Shown here: positions 12,447 to 20,838 of the stretch, in pieces | Position numbering within the stretch: position 1 is the stretch's first letter | How the letters are laid out: each line of letters opens with the position of its first letter | Origin: a virus | DNA: 41,618 nt | Virus record (IMG/VR): IMGVR_UViG_3300026116_000018 | Location: 1 to 41,618 of that record | Strand: one strand, 5' to 3' | Position numbers and translations under genes: made by a program | Notes under the pieces: model-generated | Databases searched by the model: none | Seen by the model: the letters and a program-made list of their open reading frames with translations, nothing else | What the model was told of the DNA's origin: nothing

Positions 12447-12659
12447 TCAGCCGCGCGGAGGCTGCTGGAGCCGTTTGAGTTCACTCACGGCAGCGGCTCG
12501 CGCCCCATCCGAGATGGGTCGCGACAGGAGCAGGCCATCCAGGTACTCCGGGTCGAGCATGTTCACAGCGGCCTGGGCAGTCGGCGTGCTCTGCAGCACC
12601 GCCTTCAGGACCGCATGTTGCGCAACGAGCGAACCGATGAGCTTGTCGATGTTTTCCAT
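12447..12659 (-). CDS. Reverse-oriented 70-aa helical protein
   Basis: Transcribed against the surrounding rightward operon. ATG 12659 has a near-consensus AGGAGG about 7 bases upstream. The peptide is a balanced helical sequence (MENIDKLIGSLVAQHAVLKA, later DGARAAAVSELKRL) rather than the Arg/Pro-rich look of shadow frames. It may be an independently expressed accessory gene inserted into the operon. I saw no clear promoter. Function is unknown. Confidence 0.6.
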   Translation of the reverse strand: MENIDKLIGSLVAQHAVLKAVLQSTPTAQAAVNMLDPEYLDGLLLSRPISDGARAAAVSELKRLQQPPRG

Positions 12660-12743
12660 GGGCGCCCTCCTGGGGCTGGGTGGTTGGGGGACTGCCAGCG
12701 TATCCCAGGTAGGGCGCCCACCCCTCTGAGTCGAAAGGTCCGC

Positions 12744-13214
12744 ATGAGCACCTTCATCTACGTGGCGGCCCTTGTCGCGGCCAATAACCTGGTGTGGGCC
12801 ATCGGCCCCTGGGCGTCGCCGTTGATCGCGTTCGCTCTGATCGGCCTGGACCTATCGCTGCGAGATCGGCTGCACGACCGACACGGCCTCTTGGCCTCTG
12901 TCGGGATGGTTTTCGCGGCGGGGGTGATCTCGTTCGGCATGAACCCGGCCGCCGGCCGGATCGCCGCAGCGTCATGCACTGCTTTCGTGGTGGCCGGGCT
13001 GGCGGATGCACTTGCCTACCAGGCGCTGCGCCGCTGGGTTCCGCTGATGCGCATGAACGGCAGCAACGTCGCCGGAGCCATCGTCGATTCGCTCATCTTT
13101 CCCGCGCTCGCCTTCGGCGGCCTGATGCCTGGGATCGTGGTGCTGCAGCTCGCGGCCAAGGTTGCTGGTGGGGCCGTGTGGGCCTGGCTGCTGACGAAGA
13201 GAGCGTCAGCATGA
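12744..13214 (+). CDS. VUT/YhhQ-family 7-deazaguanine precursor transporter
   Basis: The product is 156 aa, very hydrophobic, with about five transmembrane segments. Visible signatures are LDLSLRDRLHDRHG, a loop NGSNVAGAIVDSLIFPALAF and LQLAAKVAGGAVWAW, typical of the VUT (YhhQ-type) family. Bacterial YhhQ imports preQ0/preQ1; phage members are shorter than E. coli YhhQ. Its stop overlaps the start of the DpdA-like gene (ATGA), so the two are translationally coupled. The pairing suggests that imported preQ0 or a related base is used by the next enzyme for DNA modification. Start ATG 12744 follows an AAAGG ribosome binding sequence. Confidence 0.85.
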   Translation: MSTFIYVAALVAANNLVWAIGPWASPLIAFALIGLDLSLRDRLHDRHGLLASVGMVFAAGVISFGMNPAAGRIAAASCTAFVVAGLADALAYQALRRWVPLMRMNGSNVAGAIVDSLIFPALAFGGLMPGIVVLQLAAKVAGGAVWAWLLTKRASA

Positions 13215-14071
13215 GGTTCTTCACCGGCCTGCACCAGCCCAGCGATGCGCGTCACTTTGACGCGGCCTTCATCAGCATCAACCGCCTGCGGGGCCGCAAG
13301 TCGCCGATGCAGGTGCGCGACTGGATCATGGACAGCGGCGCCTTCACGGAGATCAGTTCCCGCGGTGGCTACCGGCACAGCGTGGCCGACTACGCGGCAG
13401 AGATTCGGCGCTGGGCCGGCAACGGCAACTTGCTTGCGGCGAGCGCGCAGGACTGGATGTGTGAGGACGTGGTTCTGAAGCGTGCCGCAATCGCCGAGGG
13501 CACGCTGCCGGCGCCGGCGTGGTTTGACCATGCCGACCCGCAGGCATTTCGCAAGTTGGGTGCCGTGCCATGGGCTTTCGAAGGCCACCGCGAGCAGCAG
13601 TTGCTGGCTCATCAGAAGCGCACCATCGAGCGCTACGACGCGCTTCGGCGCGAAGACACCGCGGGCGTGTACATCCTGCCCGTGCTGCAGGGCTTCGCGC
13701 CGGCCGACTACGTGGCGCACCTGGCCATGTACGGCGACAGGCTGCCGGGGGGGGCGTGGGTTGGCGTTGGCTCCGTGTGCAAACGCAACGGGGACCCGCG
13801 CCAAGTGGCCGCGGTGCTGCTGGCGATCAAGGCCGCGCGGCCGGAACTGAAGTTGCACGGGTTCGGGCTGAAGACCACGGCGCTGGCCGATCCGCTCGTG
13901 CGCTCCCAGCTGGAGACCGCGGATTCCATGGCCTGGAGCTTCAGTGCGCGGAAGAACGGCCGCAACGCCAACGACTGGCGCGAGGCGGTGCATTGGGCCA
14001 AGAACATCACGTCCCGTCCTGTGCAGCACGTGCTTGATCTCCTGCTGGCTCTTTCATTGGAGGCCCTATGA
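13211..14071 (+). CDS. DpdA-like (TGT-family) DNA 7-deazaguanine transglycosylase
   Basis: The product is 286 aa. TGT-superfamily features are the DSGAF motif (41-45; compare DSGG in tRNA transglycosylases), AAQDWMCED-like residues at about 79-85, and the glycine-rich WVGVGSVCKRNGDPRQ segment followed by LHGFGLKT. The last two are characteristic of phage DpdA-type enzymes, which exchange guanine in DNA for a 7-deazaguanine. It lacks the C-terminal tRNA-binding PUA part and is shorter than bacterial Tgt. Its coupling with a preQ0/preQ1 transporter, and the absence of queC/D/E/folE in this genome, suggests reliance on host or imported precursors. The modification would protect phage DNA from restriction; this last step is inference. 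Confidence 0.8.
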   Translation: MRFFTGLHQPSDARHFDAAFISINRLRGRKSPMQVRDWIMDSGAFTEISSRGGYRHSVADYAAEIRRWAGNGNLLAASAQDWMCEDVVLKRAAIAEGTLPAPAWFDHADPQAFRKLGAVPWAFEGHREQQLLAHQKRTIERYDALRREDTAGVYILPVLQGFAPADYVAHLAMYGDRLPGGAWVGVGSVCKRNGDPRQVAAVLLAIKAARPELKLHGFGLKTTALADPLVRSQLETADSMAWSFSARKNGRNANDWREAVHWAKNITSRPVQHVLDLLLALSLEAL

Positions 14072-14598
14072 CCCACCCCGTGGGCACCCACCTGGGCGGC
14101 GTCAGGTCGCTGGAAGACCTGCGCCTGCGTTGCGTCTGCCGTGATGGCTGCTGGCACCTGCGCACCGCGCGCGGCCGGCGGCACCAGCGGGGCGATGGCC
14201 CGATGCGCATCTGGTCAGCGCTCCATGGCACATCCCTGCTGGCCAGGCGGCTGGCGTGGGAATTGCACACCGGTGCGCCCGTGCCCAGCGGGCGGTCGGT
14301 GGTCGACACGTGCGAGGAGCGCGACTGCGTCAATCCGGACCACCTGCGCGCGGTGAGCCGGCAGGAGTGCGTGCGCGTCATGGTGGAGCGCGGGCTCACG
14401 GCCACGCCGGCCAAGACCATCGCCAACCGCCTGCAGGGGGCCAGGCGCAGCCGCATCAGCCCGGAGGTGTGGGGCTGGGTGTACGAGAGCACGCAGAGCA
14501 GCATGGCCCTCGCCGAGGTGCTCGGCGTGGCCGCTTCCCACATCGCCCAGAAGCGGCTCAGGCGCCGCGAGATGGCGTGCGGGCGGGGTGTGGCATGA
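14068..14598 (+). CDS. HNH-like endonuclease-related protein, degenerate
   Basis: The product is 176 aa, ATGA-coupled to the dpdA-like gene. The central segment RRLAWELHTGAPVPSGRSVV, followed by a Cys-x5-CVNPDHL core, matches phage HNH_3-type nucleases, where the pattern is usually H-x-C-x5-CvNPxHL. The first catalytic His appears replaced (VVDTCEE), so nuclease activity is doubtful. A C-terminal helical region (SSMALAEVLGVAASHIAQKRLRRR, split here as two helices) resembles the HTH that follows the HNH in such proteins. It could be a DNA-binding remnant or a regulator. Confidence 0.7.
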   Translation: MTHPVGTHLGGVRSLEDLRLRCVCRDGCWHLRTARGRRHQRGDGPMRIWSALHGTSLLARRLAWELHTGAPVPSGRSVVDTCEERDCVNPDHLRAVSRQECVRVMVERGLTATPAKTIANRLQGARRSRISPEVWGWVYESTQSSMALAEVLGVAASHIAQKRLRRREMACGRGVA

Positions 14599-15044
14599 GC
14601 CGCAAACGCTGCCACCGGCGCCCCATCGTCGCCCAGCCGCCCCGTGGAATGCGCCCCAGGCTGCGGGCCGCCCAGGTGCGTGACCTGGGCCTGTGCCATG
14701 CCATCAACCTCGACGCCATCGCCACCGGCACGGCCGATGCGGCCACGCTGTGGCAGTGGGTGGGTGGCGTGCTCACCTGGTCGCAGGTGGCCGATGTGCT
14801 GCAGGCTGGCGTGCCGGAGATGCAGGCGCAGCTCGAGATGGTCAAGCGCGTGATCGAACGGTTCTCCCGCACGGGCCGTGTCGGCTTCAGTGGGACCGAC
14901 TACCAGCTTGCCAGGGAGGGCGTCCAAGTCATGGACCAGTTGTCCGAAGTCGTGGACAGGGCTACGGCCGTGGCGGCGGCCGAGTGGTCGGAAGAGCGGC
15001 TCAATGCGCTGGTGGGGCGTTCTGATGCGGGGGTGCGGTCGTGA
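14595..15044 (+). CDS. Hypothetical 149-aa phage protein
   Basis: ATGA-coupled to both neighbours. The opening is basic (MSRKRCHRRPIVAQPPRG), followed by an all-helical domain with LCHAINLDAIATGTADAATL, WQWVGGVLTWSQVADVLQAG and a C-terminal helix rich in Glu, Ala and Val. A similar helical protein is common next to replication genes in Burkholderiales phages, without known function. It is probably nucleic-acid or replication associated, judged from position only. Confidence 0.7.
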   Translation: MSRKRCHRRPIVAQPPRGMRPRLRAAQVRDLGLCHAINLDAIATGTADAATLWQWVGGVLTWSQVADVLQAGVPEMQAQLEMVKRVIERFSRTGRVGFSGTDYQLAREGVQVMDQLSEVVDRATAVAAAEWSEERLNALVGRSDAGVRS

Positions 15045-16426
15045 TGGATGGCTATGCCTCGCTGATCGCGTCCAAGTCCCAGGCCGGGGCAGACAGTGGG
15101 TTTGAGCCGCTTTGGATGCCGGACTTCCTCTTCGACTTCCAGGCCGCAAAGACGGAGTGGGCCATCCGCAAGGGGCGGGCCGCGAACGTTGCCGACTGCG
15201 GCCTCGGCAAGACCCCGATGTCGCTGACATGGGGCTCCAACGTGGCCCGCAAGACTGGCCGGCCGGTGCTGTACCTGAACCCGTGTGCAGTGGGCCCGCA
15301 GGTCGTGCGCGAGGCAGAGAAGTTCGGGGTCGAGGCCCGGATGTCGCGGGACGGTTCCAGCCATGGCCACATCGTCGTGACGAATTACGAGAAGCTGCAC
15401 CTGTTCAACCCTGGCGACTTCGGTGGCGTCATCTGCGGCGAGAGCTCGATCCTGAAGTCGTTTGAGGGCCAGCGGCGCGGCGAGATCACGCAGTTCATGC
15501 GGAAGGCCGAGTACCGCCTGCTGGAGACCGCCACGGCGGCGCCCAACGACTACATCGAGCTCGGCACATCCTCCGAGGCCCTCGGCTACCTGGGGCATAT
15601 GGACATGCTGAACCGGTTCTTCAAGAACGACCTCAACAACAGCGCCCAGGGGCGCATGCGCGGCGAGGTGATCAAGTGGCGGCTGAAGGGCCACGCCGAG
15701 GAGCCATTCTGGCGCTGGGTCTGCTCGTGGATGCATGCCATCCGCAAGCCTTCCGACATGGGCTACCGAGACGGCGCATTCGTGTTGCCTCCTCTGGAAG
15801 AGGTTGAGCACCTGGTGAAGTCGGCCACCCTGGCTGACGGCATGCTGTTCGAGATGCCGGCGGTGGGCCTGCAGGAGCAGCGCGAGGAGCGGCGCCGCAC
15901 GGTGGGCGAGCGCTGCGAGTACGTGGCCGGGCTGGTGAACCCCACCGGCGAGCCGGCGCTGGTGTGGTGCGACCTCAACGAAGAGGGCGACCGGCTGGAG
16001 CGGCTGATCCCCGATGCCGTGCAGGTCAGTGGCGCCGACAGCGACGAGGCCAAGGAAGAGAAGCTGATGGCCTTCGCCAGCGGCAGGGCTCGCGTGCTGG
16101 TCACCAAGAAGAAGATCGGCGCCTGGGGGCTCAACTTCCAGCACTGCGCCCACATCGTGGACTTCCCTTCGCACTCCTTCGAGCAGCGCTACCAGGGCGT
16201 GCGGCGGTGCTGGCGCTTCGGCCAGAAGCGGCCAGTCCGCGTGGATACCGTGACCACCGAGGGCCAGCAGGGCGTCGTGAAGAACCTGCAGCGCAAGGCC
16301 GAGCAGGCCGACCGCATGTTCTCGCGGCTGGTCCAGCACATGAACGACGGCGCCGCCATAGCGCGCGTCGACCACCACACCAAACCCATGGAGTGCCCGC
16401 AATGGCTGTCGCCAATCAACTGCTGA
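15041..16426 (+). CDS. SF2 (SNF2-like) DEAD/DEAH-box helicase
   Basis: The product is 461 aa. Walker A-like motif CGLGKT is at about 53-58. The Walker B position reads ICGESSILKS (about 130-139), where phage relatives have DESS, so the first acidic residue is missing. A C-terminal motif VI, QRYQGVRRCWRFGQ (about 380-395), matches the SNF2 pattern QRxxRxxRxGQ. Such proteins unwind or remodel DNA, and phage versions sit near replication and methylase genes. The next gene starts 25 bp inside its end. The altered motif II may reduce ATPase activity, or a shifted Glu may serve. Confidence 0.85.
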   Translation: MMDGYASLIASKSQAGADSGFEPLWMPDFLFDFQAAKTEWAIRKGRAANVADCGLGKTPMSLTWGSNVARKTGRPVLYLNPCAVGPQVVREAEKFGVEARMSRDGSSHGHIVVTNYEKLHLFNPGDFGGVICGESSILKSFEGQRRGEITQFMRKAEYRLLETATAAPNDYIELGTSSEALGYLGHMDMLNRFFKNDLNNSAQGRMRGEVIKWRLKGHAEEPFWRWVCSWMHAIRKPSDMGYRDGAFVLPPLEEVEHLVKSATLADGMLFEMPAVGLQEQREERRRTVGERCEYVAGLVNPTGEPALVWCDLNEEGDRLERLIPDAVQVSGADSDEAKEEKLMAFASGRARVLVTKKKIGAWGLNFQHCAHIVDFPSHSFEQRYQGVRRCWRFGQKRPVRVDTVTTEGQQGVVKNLQRKAEQADRMFSRLVQHMNDGAAIARVDHHTKPMECPQWLSPINC

Positions 16427-17415
16427 CCGACAAGTTCGCGATCTACAACGCCGACTGCATGAGCGTGATGCAGGCCATGCCGGCCGCGTCGCTGCACCTG
16501 TCGGTGTACTCGCCGCCATTCGCCTCCAGCGGTGTCGGCGGGCTCTACGTCTACAGCAGCGACCCGAGGGACCTGTCGAACTGCGACAGTTACGAGGGCT
16601 TCTTCAGGCAGTACACGTTCATCGTGCGCGAGCTGGCCAGGGTCACGGTGCCGGGCCGTATGTCGTGCGTCCATTGCATGGACATCCCGCGCAGCAACAG
16701 CGGCACCGACAGTTACATCGACTTCCCCGGCGACATCATCAAGTTGCACGAGCGGGAAGGCTGGAGGTACGCCGGCCGGCACATGATCTGGAAGGAGCCG
16801 CTGGAGGTGCGCCTGCGCACGATGCAGAAGAACCTGGCGCATGCCTCGCTGGTGGCCGATTCGATTGACTGCGGCATCGCCTCGGGCGACTACCTGCTTC
16901 TGTTCCGCCGCGAGGGCGTGAACCCGGTGCCGGTGGAGCACCCCGTGGGCATGCTGGAGTACGCCGGCGAGCGGCGTCCGCCCAACGACGTGCTGTCCTT
17001 CCGCGGCTGGAGCGGCAAGCAGACCGAGAACCGCTTCTCGCACTGGATCTGGCGGCAGTACGCCGATTGCATGTGGGACGACATCCGGTTCAACCGGGTG
17101 CTGCCGTATCGCGAGGCGCGCGACAGCGAGGACGAGAAGCACGTGCACCCGCTGCAGCTCGACGTCATCGAGCGCTGCGTGGTGCTGAGGAGCAACCCCG
17201 GCGAAGTGGTCTTCACGCCCTTCATGGGGGTGGGCTCCGAGGTCTACATCCCGGTGCTGCTGGCCCGCAAGGGCATCGGCACCGAACTCAAGCCCAGCTA
17301 CTACCGCCAGGCGGTGAAGAACGTCCAGATGGCCGCGGAGGGCCGCAAGGACATCGAGACGTCTGAGGCGCTGGATTTCGGCGATGAAGCCCAGGCTCAG
17401 GCAGAGGCCGCATGA
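16402..17415 (+). CDS. Beta-class DNA methyltransferase (N4-cytosine/N6-adenine type)
   Basis: The product is 337 aa from ATG 16402 (GGAG upstream), overlapping the helicase by 25 bp. The catalytic motif IV SPPF is at 37-40 and the AdoMet-binding FMGVGS motif at about 272-277 near the C-terminus; this IV-before-I order defines the beta class. SPPF-type motifs are most common in N4-cytosine enzymes, though N6-adenine activity cannot be excluded. No cognate restriction gene is seen, so it is an orphan phage methylase that may protect phage DNA or time replication or packaging. Together with the DpdA-like gene the phage would carry two independent DNA modification routes. Confidence 0.88.
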   Translation: MAVANQLLTDKFAIYNADCMSVMQAMPAASLHLSVYSPPFASSGVGGLYVYSSDPRDLSNCDSYEGFFRQYTFIVRELARVTVPGRMSCVHCMDIPRSNSGTDSYIDFPGDIIKLHEREGWRYAGRHMIWKEPLEVRLRTMQKNLAHASLVADSIDCGIASGDYLLLFRREGVNPVPVEHPVGMLEYAGERRPPNDVLSFRGWSGKQTENRFSHWIWRQYADCMWDDIRFNRVLPYREARDSEDEKHVHPLQLDVIERCVVLRSNPGEVVFTPFMGVGSEVYIPVLLARKGIGTELKPSYYRQAVKNVQMAAEGRKDIETSEALDFGDEAQAQAEAA

Positions 17416-18605
17416 GCATGCCTGATCAACTGCCCGCCCCATTGGTGCCGGCCGAGGTTGACCTGCGCGGCTTGGAGTACATGCCGCTGCTCGGCGACAG
17501 GCTGTTCGGATCTGACTTCTACCTGGATGCCAACGACGCCGAGTTCCGCGTCGGGCTGACGTTGTGGTGGTCCGCCTGGAAGCAGGTCCCCGCCGGCTCG
17601 CTGCCGGACAACGACAGTCGTCTCTGCAAGCTGGCAGGGCTGGATGGGAACAGGGCAAAGTGGTCCAAGGTGCGCGAGCGGGCACTGCACGGCTTCGTCA
17701 AATGCAGCGATGGCCGCCTCTACCACCCCGTGGTGGCGCAGCAGGCCATGATTGCCTGGGCCAAGCGTGCGGAGGATCGCGAGGAACGCGAGAACGAGGC
17801 AGAGCGGCAGCGCCGGCACCGCGACGAGCGCAAGAAGCTGTTCGCAGAGCTTCGCGCGGCAGGAGTCGTGCCGGCGTACAACACAAAAACCGAAGAACTC
17901 CGGGCGCTGGCATCCAAGCATGTCACGTCACCTGTCACTGTGACAAGCGTGACAGGTGACGGTGATGTCACTGTGACAGTCACGCGTACGGTCACGTCAC
18001 CTGTCACGCGCACAGCCACGGCTAAGACGGGACGGGACGGGACGGGAATACCAATACCACCGGGCGCGGTACTTCCGCCACCGTTGCGCGCGCCCGCCTG
18101 CGATGCCGAAGGCCCAACCGGCCAGGACGCACGGCCTGAGCCGCCGCCCAGCCCCCCGGAGCCCGGCTGTGGCGAGGAGGCGCAGTCGCCCACCCGGGCT
18201 GGCCTTGCGTGCCGCGCAATGCGGCAGGCCGGTCTGCAGGGGGTCAACCCGTCGGACCCCCGGCTGCAGGCGCTCCTGGGCCGCGGCGTGACGGCGGCAG
18301 AGCTGGGCGATCTGGCCGTGGAGGCTGTGGCCAAGGGCAAGGGGTGGGCGTGGGTGCTTGGCGCGGCCAAGGGCCGGCGGGACGATGCCGCCGGCATGGC
18401 TCAGGCCGCTGGCCCTGGGCCGTCTCCGCGGCCGCCGGCGCCATCCGGCGCCAAGGCCAATGACGACTTCGAGCGCTACCGGCGCGAGGACGCGGAGCGG
18501 CGGGCCAGGACGCCGGAGCAGGCGGCGGCGAGCGTGGCCGCCCGGGAGCGCGCCTTGGCGATGGCGCGGGACGCGCTGAAGCCGGCCCATGGGGGGCTCC
18601 AGTGA
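17412..18605 (+). CDS. DUF1376-type replication initiator-like protein (O-like)
   Basis: The product is 397 aa. The N-terminal domain (about 20-120: MPLLGDRLFGSDFYLDANDA, then FRVGLTLWWSAWKQVPAGSL) is the DUF1376 domain, common in phage replication proteins with a winged-helix-like fold. It is followed by a coiled basic linker and a Thr/Val repeat region (about residues 170-200) encoded by the GTCAC/GTGAC repeat array, then a Pro-rich region and a C-terminal charged helix. Placed directly upstream of dnaB, it resembles the lambda O arrangement: an initiator gene that contains the origin and helps recruit the helicase. Confidence 0.8.
   Translation: MSMPDQLPAPLVPAEVDLRGLEYMPLLGDRLFGSDFYLDANDAEFRVGLTLWWSAWKQVPAGSLPDNDSRLCKLAGLDGNRAKWSKVRERALHGFVKCSDGRLYHPVVAQQAMIAWAKRAEDREERENEAERQRRHRDERKKLFAELRAAGVVPAYNTKTEELRALASKHVTSPVTVTSVTGDGDVTVTVTRTVTSPVTRTATAKTGRDGTGIPIPPGAVLPPPLRAPACDAEGPTGQDARPEPPPSPPEPGCGEEAQSPTRAGLACRAMRQAGLQGVNPSDPRLQALLGRGVTAAELGDLAVEAVAKGKGWAWVLGAAKGRRDDAAGMAQAAGPGPSPRPPAPSGAKANDDFERYRREDAERRARTPEQAAASVAARERALAMARDALKPAHGGLQ
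17922..18045 (+). repeat. Iteron-like repeat array, candidate replication origin
   Basis: About 90 bp packed with GTCAC/GTGAC elements in both orientations. A 17-bp direct repeat (GTCACGTCACCTGTCAC) occurs at 17922-17938 and 17991-18007, exactly 69 bp apart. A 13-bp dyad, TGTCACTGTGACA, occurs at 17933-17945 and 17966-17978. Four tandem GACGG units follow (18026-18045), then a slightly AT-richer tract. The array is inside the initiator-like gene, as in lambda. Confidence 0.6.
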
Positions 18606-20002
18606 GCGCATGCGCCGAGCTCTCAGGGCGGCCGGCGGCGGCCGAATCCGCCGTTGCCGGGCTGCGAGTGCCTCCGCACAGCATCGAGGGGGAGCAGAGC
18701 GTGCTGGGCGGCCTGCTGCTCGACAACGCCGCCTGGGACCGTGCGGGCGACCTGCTGGCCGACAGCGACTTCTATCGCTACGAGCACCGGCTGATCTACG
18801 CGGCGATCAGCAGCCTGGTGGCGGCCAGCAAGCCGGCCGACGTCATCACGGTGTTCGAGCGGCTGCAGAGCCTGGGGCACGCCGAGGAAGTGGGTGGCCT
18901 GGTCTACCTGAACTCGCTGGCGCAGAGCGTGCCGAACGCGGCAAACCTGCGGCGCTACGCGGAAATCGTGCGCGAGAGGGCGGTGTTGCGCCAGTTGATC
19001 GCCACCAGCGACCAGATCGCCACATGGGCGTTCAACCCGGCCGGCCGGCCCGCGGCCGAGATCCTGGACGCGGCCGAGACGGCGATCATGGCCGTGGGCG
19101 AGCAGGGGGCAAGAACCCGGCGTGGCTTCGTGAGCATGGATGCCCTGGTGCCCGAGGTGCTTGATCGCGTGCAGGAGCTCGCCGATTCCGGCGGCGGCGC
19201 TGTGACCGGCATCGCCACCGGGTTCTACGACCTGGACCGCATGACCGCCGGCTTGCAGGGCGGGGATCTGGTGGTGCTGGCGGCACGGCCGTCGATGGGA
19301 AAGACGGCCTTCGCTTTGAACATCGCCGAGCACGTGGCCTTGAAAGTGCGGCTGCCGGTGGCGGTGTTTTCGATGGAAATGGGGGCGTCGCAGCTGGCCT
19401 TGCGGATGGTCGGCTCGATCGGGCGCATCGACCAGGGCCACCTGAGGACCGGCGCCCTGAATGATGATGAATGGGGGCGGCTGGCCGAGGCGGTGGAGCA
19501 GTTGCGCAGCGCCAGCATCCACATCGACGAGGCGCCGGCGCTCAGCCAGGGTGAGCTGCGCGCTCGCGCGCGGCGCCACGCCCGCGCGGTGGGCAGGTTG
19601 GGGCTCATCGTGGTGGACTACCTGCAGCTGATGAGCGGCAGCGGGGATGAGAACCGCGCCATAGAGCTGGGGGAGATCTCCCGGGGCCTCAAGGCGCTGG
19701 CCAAGGAACTGCAGTGCCCGGTGGTGGCCCTGTCCCAGCTCAACCGCAGCGTGGAGGCGCGCGGAGACAAGCGGCCAATCATGAGCGACCTGCGCGAATC
19801 CGGCGCCATCGAGCAGGATGCCGACGTCGTTGCGTTCATCTACCGCGACGACTACTACAACAAGGACAGCAAGGAGCCCGGCGTGGCCGAGATCATCGTG
19901 GCCAAGCAGCGCAACGGGCCCACGGGCACGGCCAAGCTGGCCTTCCAGAAGCCGCTGACCAAGTTCGAGAACCTGTCGATGAGGGGGGGCGAAGAGCCAT
20001 GA
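18602..20002 (+). CDS. dnaB: Replicative DNA helicase DnaB
   Basis: The product is 466 aa, the normal DnaB length. The N-terminal domain begins VPPHSIEGEQSVLGGLLLDN. P-loop ARPSMGKTAF lies at about 226-236, Walker B LIVVDYLQLM at about 335-344, and the DnaB motif SQLNRSVEAR with SDLRESGAIEQDADVV follows. It is a hexameric 5'-3' helicase at the replication fork. It starts with GTG overlapping the previous stop and is coupled to the initiator-like gene. No phage primase or polymerase is seen, so host DnaG and Pol III are presumably used. Confidence 0.95.
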   Translation: MSACAELSGRPAAAESAVAGLRVPPHSIEGEQSVLGGLLLDNAAWDRAGDLLADSDFYRYEHRLIYAAISSLVAASKPADVITVFERLQSLGHAEEVGGLVYLNSLAQSVPNAANLRRYAEIVRERAVLRQLIATSDQIATWAFNPAGRPAAEILDAAETAIMAVGEQGARTRRGFVSMDALVPEVLDRVQELADSGGGAVTGIATGFYDLDRMTAGLQGGDLVVLAARPSMGKTAFALNIAEHVALKVRLPVAVFSMEMGASQLALRMVGSIGRIDQGHLRTGALNDDEWGRLAEAVEQLRSASIHIDEAPALSQGELRARARRHARAVGRLGLIVVDYLQLMSGSGDENRAIELGEISRGLKALAKELQCPVVALSQLNRSVEARGDKRPIMSDLRESGAIEQDADVVAFIYRDDYYNKDSKEPGVAEIIVAKQRNGPTGTAKLAFQKPLTKFENLSMRGGEEP

Positions 20003-20838
20003 AGTTCGACATCAAGATCACCGGCCTGCAGGAGATGCGGGCCAGCCTGAAGGACTTCTCGGACCGGCGCTTCCGTGCTGCCGTGGCCACGGGGCTGACG
20101 CGCACGGCCGTGGAGGCCAAGGCTGCGGCCGAGAAGCGCATGCAGGCCGACCTGGACAGGCCCACGCCCTACACGCAGCGCAGCCTGTACGTGGTCACGG
20201 CCACGGCTGAGCAGGGCAGGGCCGGCATCAGCAACCTCGCCACACCGGGTGACCCGTTCTCGGGCCGCATCGTGCGGTCTGCCTACCTGTCGGCGGAGGT
20301 CGGCATCAAGGGCGATGAGGGCGTGACCGGCAAAGGCACGCCGGCCACGAAGTACCTGCTGCCGCAGGTTGATGGCGGGCCGCGCCACACCAAGCGTTTC
20401 GAGCTGGCACTGCAGGCCAAGGGCGCCATGCCCAAGGGTTGGCTGGCCGTGCCGGCTGCCGGGGCGCGCCTCGACTCGTTCGGCAACGTCAGCCGCGGGC
20501 AGGTGCAGCAGATCCTGGCCCAGGTGGGTACCGAACTCCTGGCGGGCAGCCAGCGCACGCCGCAGAGCGACAAGGCAAAGCTGGCCGGGCTGAAGCGCGC
20601 CGGCGGTCAGTTCTTCGTGGTGCTGCCAGGCCGCAAGGGCAAGCTGAAGCCTGGGATCTACCACAGGGAACTGATCGGCCAGAACATCACGCCCGTGTTT
20701 GTCTACGTGCGCACGGCCGCCTACAGGAAGAGATACGGGTTCGATCAGGCTGTGCGTCAGGTGGTCGATGCAAACCTGAGGCAGAACATCGAGACGGCCG
20801 TGGCGCAGTCGCTTGAACGGCTGCGGGCGAGGGGGTGA
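19999..20838 (+). CDS. Minor tail protein Z / gp10-like head-tail protein
   Basis: The product is 279 aa. The N-terminal half has the gpZ-type pattern: LKDFSDRRFRAAVATGLTRT, then a helix, and DRPTPYTQRSLYVVTA, where the DRPTPxT motif is common in phage minor tail or neck proteins. The C-terminal part has RTAAYRKRYGFD. It is placed between dnaB and the terminase instead of in the tail cluster, with ATGA coupling to dnaB. The unusual position suggests modular rearrangement. The family call rests on motif memory. Confidence 0.65.
   Translation: MKFDIKITGLQEMRASLKDFSDRRFRAAVATGLTRTAVEAKAAAEKRMQADLDRPTPYTQRSLYVVTATAEQGRAGISNLATPGDPFSGRIVRSAYLSAEVGIKGDEGVTGKGTPATKYLLPQVDGGPRHTKRFELALQAKGAMPKGWLAVPAAGARLDSFGNVSRGQVQQILAQVGTELLAGSQRTPQSDKAKLAGLKRAGGQFFVVLPGRKGKLKPGIYHRELIGQNITPVFVYVRTAAYRKRYGFDQAVRQVVDANLRQNIETAVAQSLERLRARG

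Noticed and set aside
17922-18045. CRISPR-like repeat array
   Set aside because: Repeats are short, in both orientations, with irregular spacing inside a coding gene and no cas genes. Iterons are a better fit.
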